DNA of 64,000 nt from NCBI RefSeq assembly GCF_001437155.1, contig NZ_JQAR01000001.1:62001-126000 (forward strand), read 5' to 3'. The translations under genes were made by a program, and so were the position numbers. Positions 24,493 through 34,189 of this stretch are shown here, in pieces. Numbering within the stretch: the stretch's first letter is position 1; every line of letters starts with the position of its first letter. The notes below the pieces were generated by a model. It was not told the origin of the DNA. It did no database searches and was given only the letters and a program-made list of their open reading frames with translations. The DNA comes from Liquorilactobacillus mali. GTDB lineage: Bacteria; Bacillota; Bacilli; Lactobacillales; Lactobacillaceae.

Positions 24493-26190
24493 TTGAATTT
24501 GAAAGTCACAGAAATAACTGAGACGCATTTTAGAAAGATGGTTGCGGTCAGTTCAAAAAGATTAAGTAATAACGCAGAGTTTATTAATTCATTAAATGTG
24601 TTTCCTGTCCCAGATGGAGACACGGGAACGAATATGAGCCTTTCTTTTGCCAGTGGAGCAAAGTATGTGGCTGAATCTACTGCTAACACAGTAGGTTCTT
24701 TGGCTGTGGCCTTAGCTAAGGGACTACTAATGGGTGCTCGTGGAAATTCAGGAGTAATATTATCTCAGATATTCCGTGGATTTTATAAAAGTACAGAAAA
24801 GAAGGACAGCCTAAATGCTGCCGATTTGGCTGCGGCTTTGACTGCGGGTGTTGAGACGGCATATAAGGCTGTAATGAAACCCACTGAAGGAACAATCTTA
24901 ACGGTTGCACGCGAAGCTGCTAAGGCGGCTAACAAGGCAGCCAGTGAGAGCGACGATACTGTCGTAGTTATGGAAGCTGCCTATGAAGCTGCAAAGAAAG
25001 CATTGGCAACTACTCCAGATTTATTACCAGTGTTGAAAGAAGTCGGGGTAGTCGACTCTGGTGGACAGGGTCTTACTTTTGTGTATGAAGGCTTTTTTGA
25101 TGTACTTTCTGGGAATAAACGTGCTGAAGACGACGCACATCAGCCAAGTGTCGAAGAAATGGAAGAGATGGTGAATGCGGAACATCATAAGAGTGTTCAA
25201 AGTCAGCTTAGCACAGAAGATATCAAGTACGGATATTGTACTGAAATAATGGTTAAGCTGGGTGCGGGGCGCCTAGTCGATTCAAAATTTGATTATGATG
25301 AGTTCCGCAATCACTTAAGTGAAATTGGTGATTCATTATTGGTAATTGCTGATGACGAAATTGTCAAAGTACATGTTCATACTGAGCATCCAGGGGATGT
25401 TATGTCTTATGGACAGCGTTTTGGATCTTTGATTAAGGTCAAAGTTGATAACATGCGTCTACAACATGAGACGATTTTGGAACATGATGAGCAAGAAGAA
25501 GGCAAAGAGGAAACTGAAAAAGGTGCAAATAGTGATGGGTATGGCATTATTGCAATTGCTTCAGGCAAAGGTGTCGCTAACTTGTTTAAGAGTTTGGGTG
25601 CTACCTATGTTTTGAATGGTGGTCAGACAATGAACCCAAGCACACAAGATATTGTTGATGCAATTAAGAAGGTCAAAGCCAAAAAGATCATTATTTTACC
25701 AAATAACAAAAATATTTTCTTGGCTGCTGAGCAAGCCTCAAAAGTTGCGGATGTACCGACAAAAGTTGTTGCAAGTAAGACAATTGCTCAAGGAATGACG
25801 GCATTAATTGCATTCAATCCCGCAGAAAATTTGGATGAAAATGCAGCAAACATGAGTGATGAGATGGATTCCGTGAAGTCAGGTCAAGTTACTGTTGCAG
25901 TTCGTGATACAACTATTGAAGGAAATATAATCAAGAAAGATGATTATATGGGGATTATCGATGGAAAAATTGAGTTGACGAATCCAGACAAAGTTGATGC
26001 GGCTATTCAGATGGTAGGGAAAATGCTTGATGATGATAGTGAAATCGTTACGATAATTGTTGGTCAAGACGGTACTTCGGCAGAAGCTGAAAGTATCAAA
26101 AAGGCAGTTCTAGATATTGATGAAGATCTAGAAATCGAGATTCATCAGGGTGATCAGCCTGTATATCCATATCTAATTTCTGTTGAATAA
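24493..26190 (+). CDS. fakA: Fatty acid kinase catalytic subunit (DAK2 domain)
   Basis: FakA phosphorylates fatty acids held by a FakB protein so that exogenous fatty acids enter phospholipid synthesis. The 565-residue protein has an N-terminal DhaL-type kinase domain (about 10-205; PVPDGDTGTNMSL and GARGNSGVILSQ bind Mg and ATP), a middle domain (CTEIMVKLG, VHVHTEHPGD) and a C-terminal EDD-like domain. The start is TTG at 24493 with AAGGAGGA 2-10 bases before it. No fakB lies in the window. Confidence 0.93.
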   Translation: MNLKVTEITETHFRKMVAVSSKRLSNNAEFINSLNVFPVPDGDTGTNMSLSFASGAKYVAESTANTVGSLAVALAKGLLMGARGNSGVILSQIFRGFYKSTEKKDSLNAADLAAALTAGVETAYKAVMKPTEGTILTVAREAAKAANKAASESDDTVVVMEAAYEAAKKALATTPDLLPVLKEVGVVDSGGQGLTFVYEGFFDVLSGNKRAEDDAHQPSVEEMEEMVNAEHHKSVQSQLSTEDIKYGYCTEIMVKLGAGRLVDSKFDYDEFRNHLSEIGDSLLVIADDEIVKVHVHTEHPGDVMSYGQRFGSLIKVKVDNMRLQHETILEHDEQEEGKEETEKGANSDGYGIIAIASGKGVANLFKSLGATYVLNGGQTMNPSTQDIVDAIKKVKAKKIIILPNNKNIFLAAEQASKVADVPTKVVASKTIAQGMTALIAFNPAENLDENAANMSDEMDSVKSGQVTVAVRDTTIEGNIIKKDDYMGIIDGKIELTNPDKVDAAIQMVGKMLDDDSEIVTIIVGQDGTSAEAESIKKAVLDIDEDLEIEIHQGDQPVYPYLISVE

Positions 26191-26206
26191 TGATTTTCAT
26201 GATGAT

Positions 26207-26242
26207 GGAGCTGGGTCAAAAGTTTAACTTTGACCTGGCTCC
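26207..26242 (+). terminator. Hairpin after fakA, weak T tract
   Basis: A 14-bp stem, GGAGCTGGGTCAAA with TTTGACCTGGCTCC (two G-U pairs), around AGTTTAAC. The tail TCTATTTG is T-poor for a terminator. It belongs to a hairpin type also seen at 40884 and 61066. Confidence 0.7.
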
Positions 26243-26269
26243 TCTATTTGTTCCAGATAAACGTGTTTG

Positions 26270-26372
26270 TTACATAAGTCAAAATTTTCCGTCTGGTCTC
26301 GGATTACTCATAGCAAAGGATTTATCGCGTTTGTAATTTAGATTCAGTGCTCAAATTTTACGACTTATGTAA
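26270..26372. repeat. Long inverted repeat between fakA and recG
   Basis: TTACATAAGTC plus AAAATTT (26270-26287) pairs with AAATTTT (26353-26359) and GACTTATGTAA (26362-26372), an 18-bp stem with a 2-base bulge and a loop of about 65 bases. It has no coding potential, and lies directly upstream of the recG ribosome site. Its role is unknown; it could be a recG leader structure or a small mobile-element relic. Confidence 0.6.
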
Positions 26373-26411
26373 TGTTTCTATTTTTGGGTCATTTAAAGAG
26401 AGGTGATGTTT

Positions 26412-28451
26412 TTGGCAAGACAACTTAGTGATTCGGTGGCAGTTCTGTCAGGTGTTGGTCCTAAGAAAGTTCAAGCACTGAACAAATTGGGCATAAATAC
26501 CATTGAAGACCTGTTAACTGCATATCCATTCAGATATGACGATTACGCTGCGCGTAAGCTTGCGGAAATTGGCGATCAGGAAAAGGTAGCTTTAAAGGGA
26601 ACCGTTGCAACAGAACCAGTACTGAGTCGCTTTGGACGCCAGAAAAATCGCCTGAATTTTAAGCTTTTGGTAGAACACGATGTGATTATGGTGACTTTTT
26701 TTAATCAAGGATATTTGCGTTCTAGAATTGAGTTGGGTAAAGAATTAACTGTTTATGGCAAATGGAACCATAAAAGACAAAGCTTAACAGGTATGAAAAT
26801 ATTGGCAGACGAGAACAGTAATGAGCTTGGCGGAGTATACCGTTCTTCGAAGGAGATCAAACAGTCCCAGGTAAAAAAATTAATAGAGCAGGCATATGAT
26901 GAGTATGAAGATGCAATCGTTGATATTATTCCGGATTATCTGGCAAAAAAATATCATTTGCTTTCACGAAGAGAAATTATTCATGAGATTCATTTTCCAA
27001 AAGATCAAAAATCTGCGAAATTGGCACGCCGCAGCGGAACTTTTGAGGAATTTTTTCTTTTTCAAGCTCGAATGCAGTATATCAAGGAAAATGACAACAT
27101 TAATGAAGGATTGAAAATTGACTACAAACTTGGAAAACTAAAGCAGTTTATTGCAAGTCTACCTTTTGAATTAACAAATTCACAGAAAAAAGTCGTGAAT
27201 GAGATCTGCCACGATTTGCATATGCAAAGACACATGAACAGGTTGCTGCAAGGAGATGTTGGCTCAGGAAAGACGATTGTTGCAGCAATTATTATGTATG
27301 CAGCTATTACAGCAGGATTCCAAGCCGCATTAATGGTCCCAACTGAGATATTAGCTCAACAGCATGCTACAAAGTTGGCACAGTTGTTCGAGCCTATAGG
27401 GGTTACTGTGGCACTCTTGACGAGTTCGACTGTAACGCGAGTGGCACAAAGACGTGAATTATTATCCAATTTAAAAAAAGGGACAATCAATCTTGTAGTC
27501 GGGACACATGCGTTGATTCAACCAGATATTGAGTTCTTGAATCTTGGCCTGGTTGTAACAGATGAGCAACATCGTTTTGGTGTCGGGCAAAGACAAATCC
27601 TCAGGGAAAAGGGAAAGTCACCTGATGTATTAATGATGACTGCAACCCCGATTCCACGGACATTGGCACTGACAACTTATGGAGAAATGGATGTTTCCAC
27701 GATTAGAGAGTTACCAAAGGGACGCAAAGCTATTCGGACCCAGTGGGTGAAGAACCGTCAATTAGCGAGTGCCTATGAGTTTCTCGAGCGTGAGTTAGCT
27801 AATAATTCACAGGCATATATCGTCAGCCCTTTAATTGAAGAATCTGAGGCAATGGATTTGAAAAATGCTGAGGAAATATTCAATAAAACAAATGAACGTT
27901 TAGGATCGCGATATCAAGTTGGGCTTCTTCATGGTAAAATGAGCAGTGAAGAAAAAGAAAAGGTAATGTCCGCTTTTAAGGGGCACGAGATTGATGTGCT
28001 GGTAGCAACTACAGTAATTGAAGTGGGAGTTGATGTGGCTAATGCGACTGTCATGATGATTCTTGATGCTGATAGGTTTGGTTTGGCACAGCTCCATCAG
28101 CTGCGGGGTCGAGTCGGCCGAGGAGATAAGCAATCCTATTGTCTTCTCGTTGCTGATCCCAAAAATGAATATGGGATCGCACGGATGCAGATAATGACAG
28201 AAACAAATGATGGATTCGTAATTGCACAAAAGGACTTGGAGCTTCGAGGACAAGGCGATATTTTAGGAAATAAACAATCTGGGATGCCTGAGTTTAAATT
28301 AGGTGATCCAATCGCTGATTTGCGAATATTACAGATAGCAAAAGAAGAGGCACAGCAAATAATCAGCGATGAACACTTTAAACAAAAAAAAGAAAATGGA
28401 GAACTGATAAAGTATTTGAATCGAACTTTATTGGGAACATCATTTGACTAA
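26412..28451 (+). CDS. recG: ATP-dependent DNA helicase RecG
   Basis: This helicase remodels stalled replication forks and Holliday junctions. The 679-residue protein has the N-terminal wedge OB domain (about 55-150), Walker A GDVGSGKT, the DEQH box (TDEQHRFG), TATPIPRTL (motif III) and the C-terminal motifs QLRGRVGRG and the TRG-type region. The start chosen is TTG at 26412, 6 bases after AGGTGA; the upstream GTG at 26403 lies inside that site. Confidence 0.95.
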   Translation: MARQLSDSVAVLSGVGPKKVQALNKLGINTIEDLLTAYPFRYDDYAARKLAEIGDQEKVALKGTVATEPVLSRFGRQKNRLNFKLLVEHDVIMVTFFNQGYLRSRIELGKELTVYGKWNHKRQSLTGMKILADENSNELGGVYRSSKEIKQSQVKKLIEQAYDEYEDAIVDIIPDYLAKKYHLLSRREIIHEIHFPKDQKSAKLARRSGTFEEFFLFQARMQYIKENDNINEGLKIDYKLGKLKQFIASLPFELTNSQKKVVNEICHDLHMQRHMNRLLQGDVGSGKTIVAAIIMYAAITAGFQAALMVPTEILAQQHATKLAQLFEPIGVTVALLTSSTVTRVAQRRELLSNLKKGTINLVVGTHALIQPDIEFLNLGLVVTDEQHRFGVGQRQILREKGKSPDVLMMTATPIPRTLALTTYGEMDVSTIRELPKGRKAIRTQWVKNRQLASAYEFLERELANNSQAYIVSPLIEESEAMDLKNAEEIFNKTNERLGSRYQVGLLHGKMSSEEKEKVMSAFKGHEIDVLVATTVIEVGVDVANATVMMILDADRFGLAQLHQLRGRVGRGDKQSYCLLVADPKNEYGIARMQIMTETNDGFVIAQKDLELRGQGDILGNKQSGMPEFKLGDPIADLRILQIAKEEAQQIISDEHFKQKKENGELIKYLNRTLLGTSFD

Positions 28452-28466
28452 AGAGGGATGGATTTA

Positions 28467-29489
28467 ATGAAAATTGCAGTTGATGCTATGGGTGGAGATA
28501 ACGCACCTCAAACGGTTGTTGAAGGGGTTGAGCGAGCAAGAGATGAATATAGTGATCTTGAATTCAACCTCTATGGTAAAGAAAGTGAAATTAAGAAGTA
28601 TTTAAAGGATCAATCTCGAATTCAGATTATTCATACTGATAGTGAGATTGACATGAATGATGAACCTGTTCGAGCAATTCGGCGAAAGAAGGATTCATCA
28701 ATGGTTTTAGCTGCAAAGGCAGTTAAAGATGGCGAAGCCGATGCGTTCTTTTCATGCGGTAATACAGGTGCACTTCTTGCTGCCGGATTGTTGATTGTTG
28801 GAAGAATCAAAGGAATCAGTCGTCCTGGATTACTTTCCACGCTTCCGATGATTTCAAAGGGTGATGGAGCATTAAATCTGTTGGATAGCGGTGCAAATGC
28901 CGATAATAAACCTGAACATCTTTATGAATATGCGATTCTTGGTAAGTACTATGCACAAAAGGTCAGAGGAATTGCTAATCCAAGAATAGGCTTGCTGAAC
29001 AATGGGACTGAGGAACACAAGGGTAGCAAGACTACACAAGAAGCATATCAATTATTAAAGGCAAATCCAAATTTGAATTTTGTTGGTAATGTAGAATCTA
29101 ATTCTATTCTGAAAGATGTAGCAGATGTAGTGGTTGCAGATGGTTTCACTGGCAATGCTGTTTTAAAAGCAATTGAAGGGACTGCCTCGGCCACAATGCA
29201 TTTGTTGAAGGATTCAATTATGAGTAGCGGGGTATCAGGCAAATTAGGGGCATTGTTACTCAAATCGACTTTTAGCGAATTAAAAAATAAGATGAATCAA
29301 TCACAGTATGGTGGAGCTGTTTTGCTTGGTGTTAAGGCACCTGTTGTGAAGGCCCATGGTTCAAGTGATAGTGCAGCTGTCTATTATACATTGAAGCAGA
29401 TTCATAAAATGTTGGAAGAAAAAATGATTCCTGATTTAGTTGCGTATTTCGAAGAAGCAGCAAAAAAAACAGATGGTGTGGAGGAATAA
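28467..29489 (+). CDS. plsX: Phosphate acyltransferase PlsX
   Basis: PlsX converts acyl-ACP to acyl-phosphate, the first step to phosphatidic acid in Gram-positives. The 340-residue protein starts [15 protein letters not shown], the family hallmark, and has [34 protein letters not shown] and [13 protein letters not shown]. The start is ATG at 28467 after GAGGGAT; the ATG at 28458 overlaps that site. acpP follows after 3 bases. Confidence 0.96.
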   Translation: MKIAVDAMGGDNAPQTVVEGVERARDEYSDLEFNLYGKESEIKKYLKDQSRIQIIHTDSEIDMNDEPVRAIRRKKDSSMVLAAKAVKDGEADAFFSCGNTGALLAAGLLIVGRIKGISRPGLLSTLPMISKGDGALNLLDSGANADNKPEHLYEYAILGKYYAQKVRGIANPRIGLLNNGTEEHKGSKTTQEAYQLLKANPNLNFVGNVESNSILKDVADVVVADGFTGNAVLKAIEGTASATMHLLKDSIMSSGVSGKLGALLLKSTFSELKNKMNQSQYGGAVLLGVKAPVVKAHGSSDSAAVYYTLKQIHKMLEEKMIPDLVAYFEEAAKKTDGVEE

Positions 29490-29492
29490 AAG

Positions 29493-29735
29493 ATGACAGA
29501 AAAAGAAATTTATGACAAGATTGTAAAAATTATTAACGAACGCTTTGATGTTGAGGAAGACAAGGTAACCCCTGATTTGAACTTCTCAACGGACTTGAAT
29601 GCCGATTCAATAGATATTGTTGAATTTGTGCTTGAACTTGAAGATACATTCTCGGCTGAAATACCTGATGAAGATGCAGAAAAATTAATCACTGTCGCAG
29701 ATGCAGTTAAGTATATTGCGAATCACCAAGAATAG
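29493..29735 (+). CDS. acpP: Acyl carrier protein
   Basis: An 80-residue acidic protein carrying fatty acyl chains on a phosphopantetheine arm. The attachment serine is in NADSIDIVEF (DSI rather than the common DSL). It is co-transcribed with plsX, which uses acyl-ACP as substrate. A terminator follows, so rnc has its own promoter. Confidence 0.95.
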   Translation: MTEKEIYDKIVKIINERFDVEEDKVTPDLNFSTDLNADSIDIVEFVLELEDTFSAEIPDEDAEKLITVADAVKYIANHQE

Positions 29736-29758
29736 TCACTGACATTTAAACTTCTGGA

Positions 29759-29806
29759 AGATAGATTGCAGCAGGGAAAATCCTGGGTGGTAATCTATCT
29801 TTTTTT
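29759..29806 (+). terminator. Terminator after acpP
   Basis: The outer stem AGATAGATT / AATCTATCT encloses an inner CAGG/CCTG hairpin and is followed by seven T. Confidence 0.9.
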
Positions 29807-29826
29807 AGAAGAATGACTGTCATGCT

Positions 29827-29855
29827 TTGTTCAGATAGATATGTAAGGGTATAAT
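29827..29855 (+). promoter_or_regulatory. Sigma-A promoter of the rnc-smc-ftsY operon
   Basis: TTGTTC (29827-29832), a 17-base spacer and a perfect TATAAT (29850-29855), 37 bases before rnc. Confidence 0.82.
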
Positions 29856-29891
29856 ATAAAGTATTAAGTTGTAAAAAGGAGAAGACAAAAA

Positions 29892-30581
29892 GTGATAATC
29901 GGATTAGTACAAAAGCTAAAAAACGATTTTGAAATAGATTTTAAACGACCTGAGCTACTTGATGAGGCATTTACACATGCTTCATATGTTAACGAGCATC
30001 CCAAGGAGCATCTAAAGTATTACGAACGAATTGAATTCTTGGGAGATGCCGTAATGCAGCTTTGTGTCTCTGAATATTTGTATCGCCGCTATCCTGGAAT
30101 GTCGGAAGGAAAGCTTTCACGGTTACGTGCAGCAATGGTTTGTGAAGATAGTTTCAGTAAATTTGCAAAAGAATGCAATTTTGATGAGTATATCAGACTT
30201 GGTAAGGGTGAAGAAAAGGCAAATGCAAGGCAAAGACCGGCCTTGTTGTGCGATATTTTCGAGGCTTTTATTGGAGCATTGTATCAAGACCAAGGGAAAA
30301 AAGCAGTAGAAAAATTTATTGCAAAAGTTGTTTTTCCTAAATTGGATTTGGGATGGTTTGATCACTTGTTAGATCATAAGACGGAATTGCAAGAACTATT
30401 GCAGGAAAAAGGTGAGGTAACCATCACTTATGATGAAGTTGCTGATCTTGGACCAGAACATGACAAAATGTACACAATGGCCGTTAGCGCTGATGGTAAG
30501 GTTTTAGGAACAGGCAGTGGACATTCAAAGAAAGAGGCCGAACAGGCAGCTGCAAATGCTGCATTAAAATCTTTAAAGTAA
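29892..30581 (+). CDS. rnc: Ribonuclease III
   Basis: This endonuclease cuts double-stranded RNA, including rRNA precursors. The 229-residue protein has the signature ERIEFLGDAVMQL, the second metal cluster DIFEAFIGALY, and a C-terminal dsRNA-binding domain (about 160-229; KTELQELLQEKG ... SKKEAEQAAANAAL). The start is GTG at 29892 with AAAAGGAG upstream. smc follows at 39 bases. Confidence 0.97.
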   Translation: MIIGLVQKLKNDFEIDFKRPELLDEAFTHASYVNEHPKEHLKYYERIEFLGDAVMQLCVSEYLYRRYPGMSEGKLSRLRAAMVCEDSFSKFAKECNFDEYIRLGKGEEKANARQRPALLCDIFEAFIGALYQDQGKKAVEKFIAKVVFPKLDLGWFDHLLDHKTELQELLQEKGEVTITYDEVADLGPEHDKMYTMAVSADGKVLGTGSGHSKKEAEQAAANAALKSLK

Positions 30582-30620
30582 AGAAGCCTATATAGTAAGG
30601 AAATAAAGGGGCAGTGCTGA

Positions 30621-33600
30621 ATGAAGTTAAAGTCACTGATAATCAATGGCTTCAAGTCTTTTGCAGATAAAACACAAATTGATTTTCAAGATGGGATGAC
30701 AGCAATTGTCGGACCAAATGGAAGCGGTAAGAGCAATGTAATTGAAGCGATTCGCTGGGTCTTAGGAGAACAGTCTGCTAAGAATCTTCGTGGTGAAAAA
30801 ATGCCAGATGTAATTTTTGCTGGGACAGATACTCGTGCACCTCTTAACCGCGCAGAAGTTGAGATTATTTTTGATAACAAGGATCACTATTTGCCGTTGA
30901 ATGAAGACGAGATTGCAATTGCGCGTAGAATTTATCGTAATGGTGATAGCGAATTTTTATTGAATGGAAAACAGGTTCGCTTGAAGGATATCACAGGTCT
31001 GATGTTGGATACAGGGCTTGGAAGAGAATCATTTTCAATTATTTCTCAGGGACGCGTTGAATCAATCTTTAATAGTAAGCCTGAGGAACGCCGGGTGATC
31101 ATTGAAGAAGTCGCCGGTGTTTTGAAATATAAAAAAGAGAAGCAAAAGGCACAACAAGAATTGGCTGAAACTGCAGATCATTTGAATAGAGTTGCAGATA
31201 TTGTTGTGGAACTACAAAAGCAAAGAGAGCCATTAAAAGAGCAGAGCAGTATTGCAAGGGATTATCTAGAACAGAAAAAAGATTTTGATCATTATAACTT
31301 AAGTAAGTTAGTTCTAGAAATTGCTGAGAATAAGCAGAAAAAAGTTGTATTTGAAGGCGAAATTGCACAGTTAGAGGCAGTTAAGGCTAAAAATAAAAAG
31401 CAGATTGAGCAATACGAGTCGTCTGTTAATTCATTGCATAAGAAGCAAGACGAATTGAATCACAATCTTGATCGCTTGCAAGAAGAAGCAGCACTTTTAA
31501 CTGGTCAAAAAGAACGTTACAGTGGGAAAAAAGAAATTACACAAAAGGAAAAAGATTATCAGTTACAAAAAGTTACTGAGGTTAAGGCACAAAAGAAATT
31601 AAACCAGAAAAAACTGAAACAAGTAGAAATTGAACACACGGAATTAATGAAACAGATTAAAAGACTTACAGAAGAACAAACGGAATTGCAAAGAAAAGTC
31701 ACTGCTTTAACGGAACTGCATGAGTATGATGCAGACCAGATTGCAGCTGAAATTGAAGACTTGAGACAACGAATAATTACAAAGATGCAAGAGCAGACGT
31801 CTTTAAAAAATCAGGCTTTATATCTTACAAAAGAAGAGCAAAGAAACAGGGCAAGTAAAGATATTTTCCTCAAGAAAACAAAAAAACAGCAGGAAAATAT
31901 TCAGACTCTTAAAAAGAAAATAGACGATCTGAGTTTAATTTACGAAGAAAAATGCAAGCTGTTAGAAATTGAAAGCAAACGCTTTGAAACTGAGCAAGAT
32001 GAGTTGTCAGGTTTACAAGTGAAGCTGCAACAGCAAAAAGACAACTGGTATAAGGCATTAGCAATTGTTCAACGTGCACAGGCACAACATGATAGCCTAA
32101 AGAATATTGATGATAATTTTGCCGGTTATTATCGTGGTGTCAAGGAAATTCTGCAGAAAAGAGCAAAATTTGCTGGAATTATTGGTGCAGTTGCAGAACT
32201 GTTGGATGTTCCTTCAAATATTGCATATGCAATTGAAATTGCTTTAGGAAGCCAAACTCAAAATGTTGTTGTTGAAAACGAGCAGGCAGCAAAGGCCGGT
32301 ATAAATTATTTAGTAAAGAATCGTTTGGGAAGAGTTACTTTTTTGCCACGGACTACAGTGAGACAGCGAAAAATAAGCAAGTATCAATCTGAGACATTAG
32401 CAAAAATTCCGGGTGTTCTTGGAATTGGTAATCAGCTGGTAAAGTGTGCTACAGAGGATCAGCCAATCTTAAATTATTTACTGGGTACAACAGTCATTGT
32501 GAAGGATATTGATATTGCGGTGGATGTTGCAAGGAAGCTTGACCATAGTTTACGGATCGTTTCGCTAGCAGGTGATGTTGTTAATCCTGGCGGTGCAATG
32601 ACCGGTGGGGCAAATAAGCAAAAAAATAGTGGACTAATAGAGCAAAAAGAGCGAATCAAGACATTAGAAAATGATCTTGCCGAAATGAAGCAAAAGATGA
32701 AAAAGATTGAACTTCAGGGTGCCAATGCAAAAAAAGATTTTGAGCAAAAAAAAATAGATGTTCAAATGATTGAAAAAAATTTGGTTGCGAAAAAAGAAGA
32801 AAGCCATAACATAGAATCTCAACTTGTACTTTTGAAAAATCAATTAAGGGATTTAAAAGAGGCTCTTGAGCTACAACAAAAAGAGTTTGAACAGGAAATA
32901 AAAAATGATGCATTTGTTGCGAATAAGGATTCTCTTGCTGAAAAGCAGGCTATTTTAGAGCAAAAAATAAATACACTTAGGGCTGATTTTGACAGCAAGA
33001 AGAATATGCTTGCAAAGCTAAATGAAGTTAAAGAACAAAATACACAAAAGGGCAATGATATGAAACAACGTTTGGCAATTGTCACAGAAAGATTGAGTTC
33101 TTTAAATGAAAAAGCTGCTGCTAATAAAAAACAGATTAATGAGTACCAAGATGCACTTCAAGATGAACAGAAAATATTAGACGAGATTGACAATAAGCAA
33201 AAAATTGACTCTCTAAAATCTGAGGAAATAGTACAACAACTGCGACAGATTAACGAAAAACAAGAGTCAATTGCTATTAAGCTTGTAAAGGGTAAAAAAT
33301 TGCGAGCCGATATTCATGAACATCTGCAGTCAAATGAAACTGAATTGACAAGAGTTAATAACCTGCAGGAGCTAACATTTAATGAGCAGCGTGAACAGAG
33401 TATTAAATTAAGCAAGGTAAATGGTATACTTGATCAGAGCCTGTCCGAACTAGCACAATCATATGAATTAACATATGAGGCTGCAAAGGCCCAAAATAAA
33501 GAACATGATTTGAAACACGTATTGCAGAAGTTAAAGCTGCTGCGGTTAGGTATTGAAGAACTAGGACAAGTTAATGTCGGTTCAATTGATGAATATGAAC

Positions 33601-34187
33601 GTGTAAATGAACGATTTGAGTTTCTATCAATGCAGCAAAATGATTTGTTAGAAGCAAAAAAACAGTTGCAAAAAAGTATGCAAGAAATGGATAATGAAGT
33701 TAAAGTCCGTTTTGGAAACACATTCAAGGCTGTTGCGGATGCATTTACCGAGGTCTTTCCACAGATGTTCGGTGGTGGGAAAGCATCTCTGAAATTAACT
33801 GATTCAAGCGACCTATTGACAACAGGAATAGAGATCATGGCACAACCACCTGGTAAAAAACTGCAGAAATTATCTCTATTGTCGGGAGGAGAAAAGGCAT
33901 TGACTGCATTGACATTGCTCTTTGCCATCCTGAAAGTAAAACCAGTGCCTTTTGCAATTCTAGATGAGGCGGAAGCAGCCCTAGATGATGCGAATGTAGA
34001 TCGTTATTCATCATATTTGCAGAACTTTCATGACCAGACACAATTTATTATTATTACACATAGAAAAGGGACGATGAGTCGAGCTGATATCTTATATGGA
34101 GTGACGATGCAGGAATCGGGCATATCAAGGACGGTTTCAGTTTCTCTTGAAAATATACTCGAAGAAAATGTCGCTAAAGGGGGATAA
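30621..34187 (+). CDS. smc: Chromosome segregation protein SMC
   Basis: This ATPase is the core of the condensin that organises the chromosome with ScpA and ScpB. The 1188-residue protein has Walker A GPNGSGKS (31-38), long coiled coils on either side of a hinge (about 500-660; NPGGAMTGGA closes the hinge), the ABC signature LSGGE (1087-1091) and Walker B FAILDEAEAALDDAN. The ribosome site is AAAGGGG. It is followed within 3 bases by ftsY. Confidence 0.97.
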   Translation: MKLKSLIINGFKSFADKTQIDFQDGMTAIVGPNGSGKSNVIEAIRWVLGEQSAKNLRGEKMPDVIFAGTDTRAPLNRAEVEIIFDNKDHYLPLNEDEIAIARRIYRNGDSEFLLNGKQVRLKDITGLMLDTGLGRESFSIISQGRVESIFNSKPEERRVIIEEVAGVLKYKKEKQKAQQELAETADHLNRVADIVVELQKQREPLKEQSSIARDYLEQKKDFDHYNLSKLVLEIAENKQKKVVFEGEIAQLEAVKAKNKKQIEQYESSVNSLHKKQDELNHNLDRLQEEAALLTGQKERYSGKKEITQKEKDYQLQKVTEVKAQKKLNQKKLKQVEIEHTELMKQIKRLTEEQTELQRKVTALTELHEYDADQIAAEIEDLRQRIITKMQEQTSLKNQALYLTKEEQRNRASKDIFLKKTKKQQENIQTLKKKIDDLSLIYEEKCKLLEIESKRFETEQDELSGLQVKLQQQKDNWYKALAIVQRAQAQHDSLKNIDDNFAGYYRGVKEILQKRAKFAGIIGAVAELLDVPSNIAYAIEIALGSQTQNVVVENEQAAKAGINYLVKNRLGRVTFLPRTTVRQRKISKYQSETLAKIPGVLGIGNQLVKCATEDQPILNYLLGTTVIVKDIDIAVDVARKLDHSLRIVSLAGDVVNPGGAMTGGANKQKNSGLIEQKERIKTLENDLAEMKQKMKKIELQGANAKKDFEQKKIDVQMIEKNLVAKKEESHNIESQLVLLKNQLRDLKEALELQQKEFEQEIKNDAFVANKDSLAEKQAILEQKINTLRADFDSKKNMLAKLNEVKEQNTQKGNDMKQRLAIVTERLSSLNEKAAANKKQINEYQDALQDEQKILDEIDNKQKIDSLKSEEIVQQLRQINEKQESIAIKLVKGKKLRADIHEHLQSNETELTRVNNLQELTFNEQREQSIKLSKVNGILDQSLSELAQSYELTYEAAKAQNKEHDLKHVLQKLKLLRLGIEELGQVNVGSIDEYERVNERFEFLSMQQNDLLEAKKQLQKSMQEMDNEVKVRFGNTFKAVADAFTEVFPQMFGGGKASLKLTDSSDLLTTGIEIMAQPPGKKLQKLSLLSGGEKALTALTLLFAILKVKPVPFAILDEAEAALDDANVDRYSSYLQNFHDQTQFIIITHRKGTMSRADILYGVTMQESGISRTVSVSLENILEENVAKGG

Positions 34188-34189
34188 AA

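Noticed and set aside
33434-33928. 164-codon open frame on the minus strand inside smc
   Set aside because: It is antisense to the conserved ABC part of smc, has no ribosome site or family likeness, and its Ser/Asn/Phe-rich composition mirrors the sense codons.
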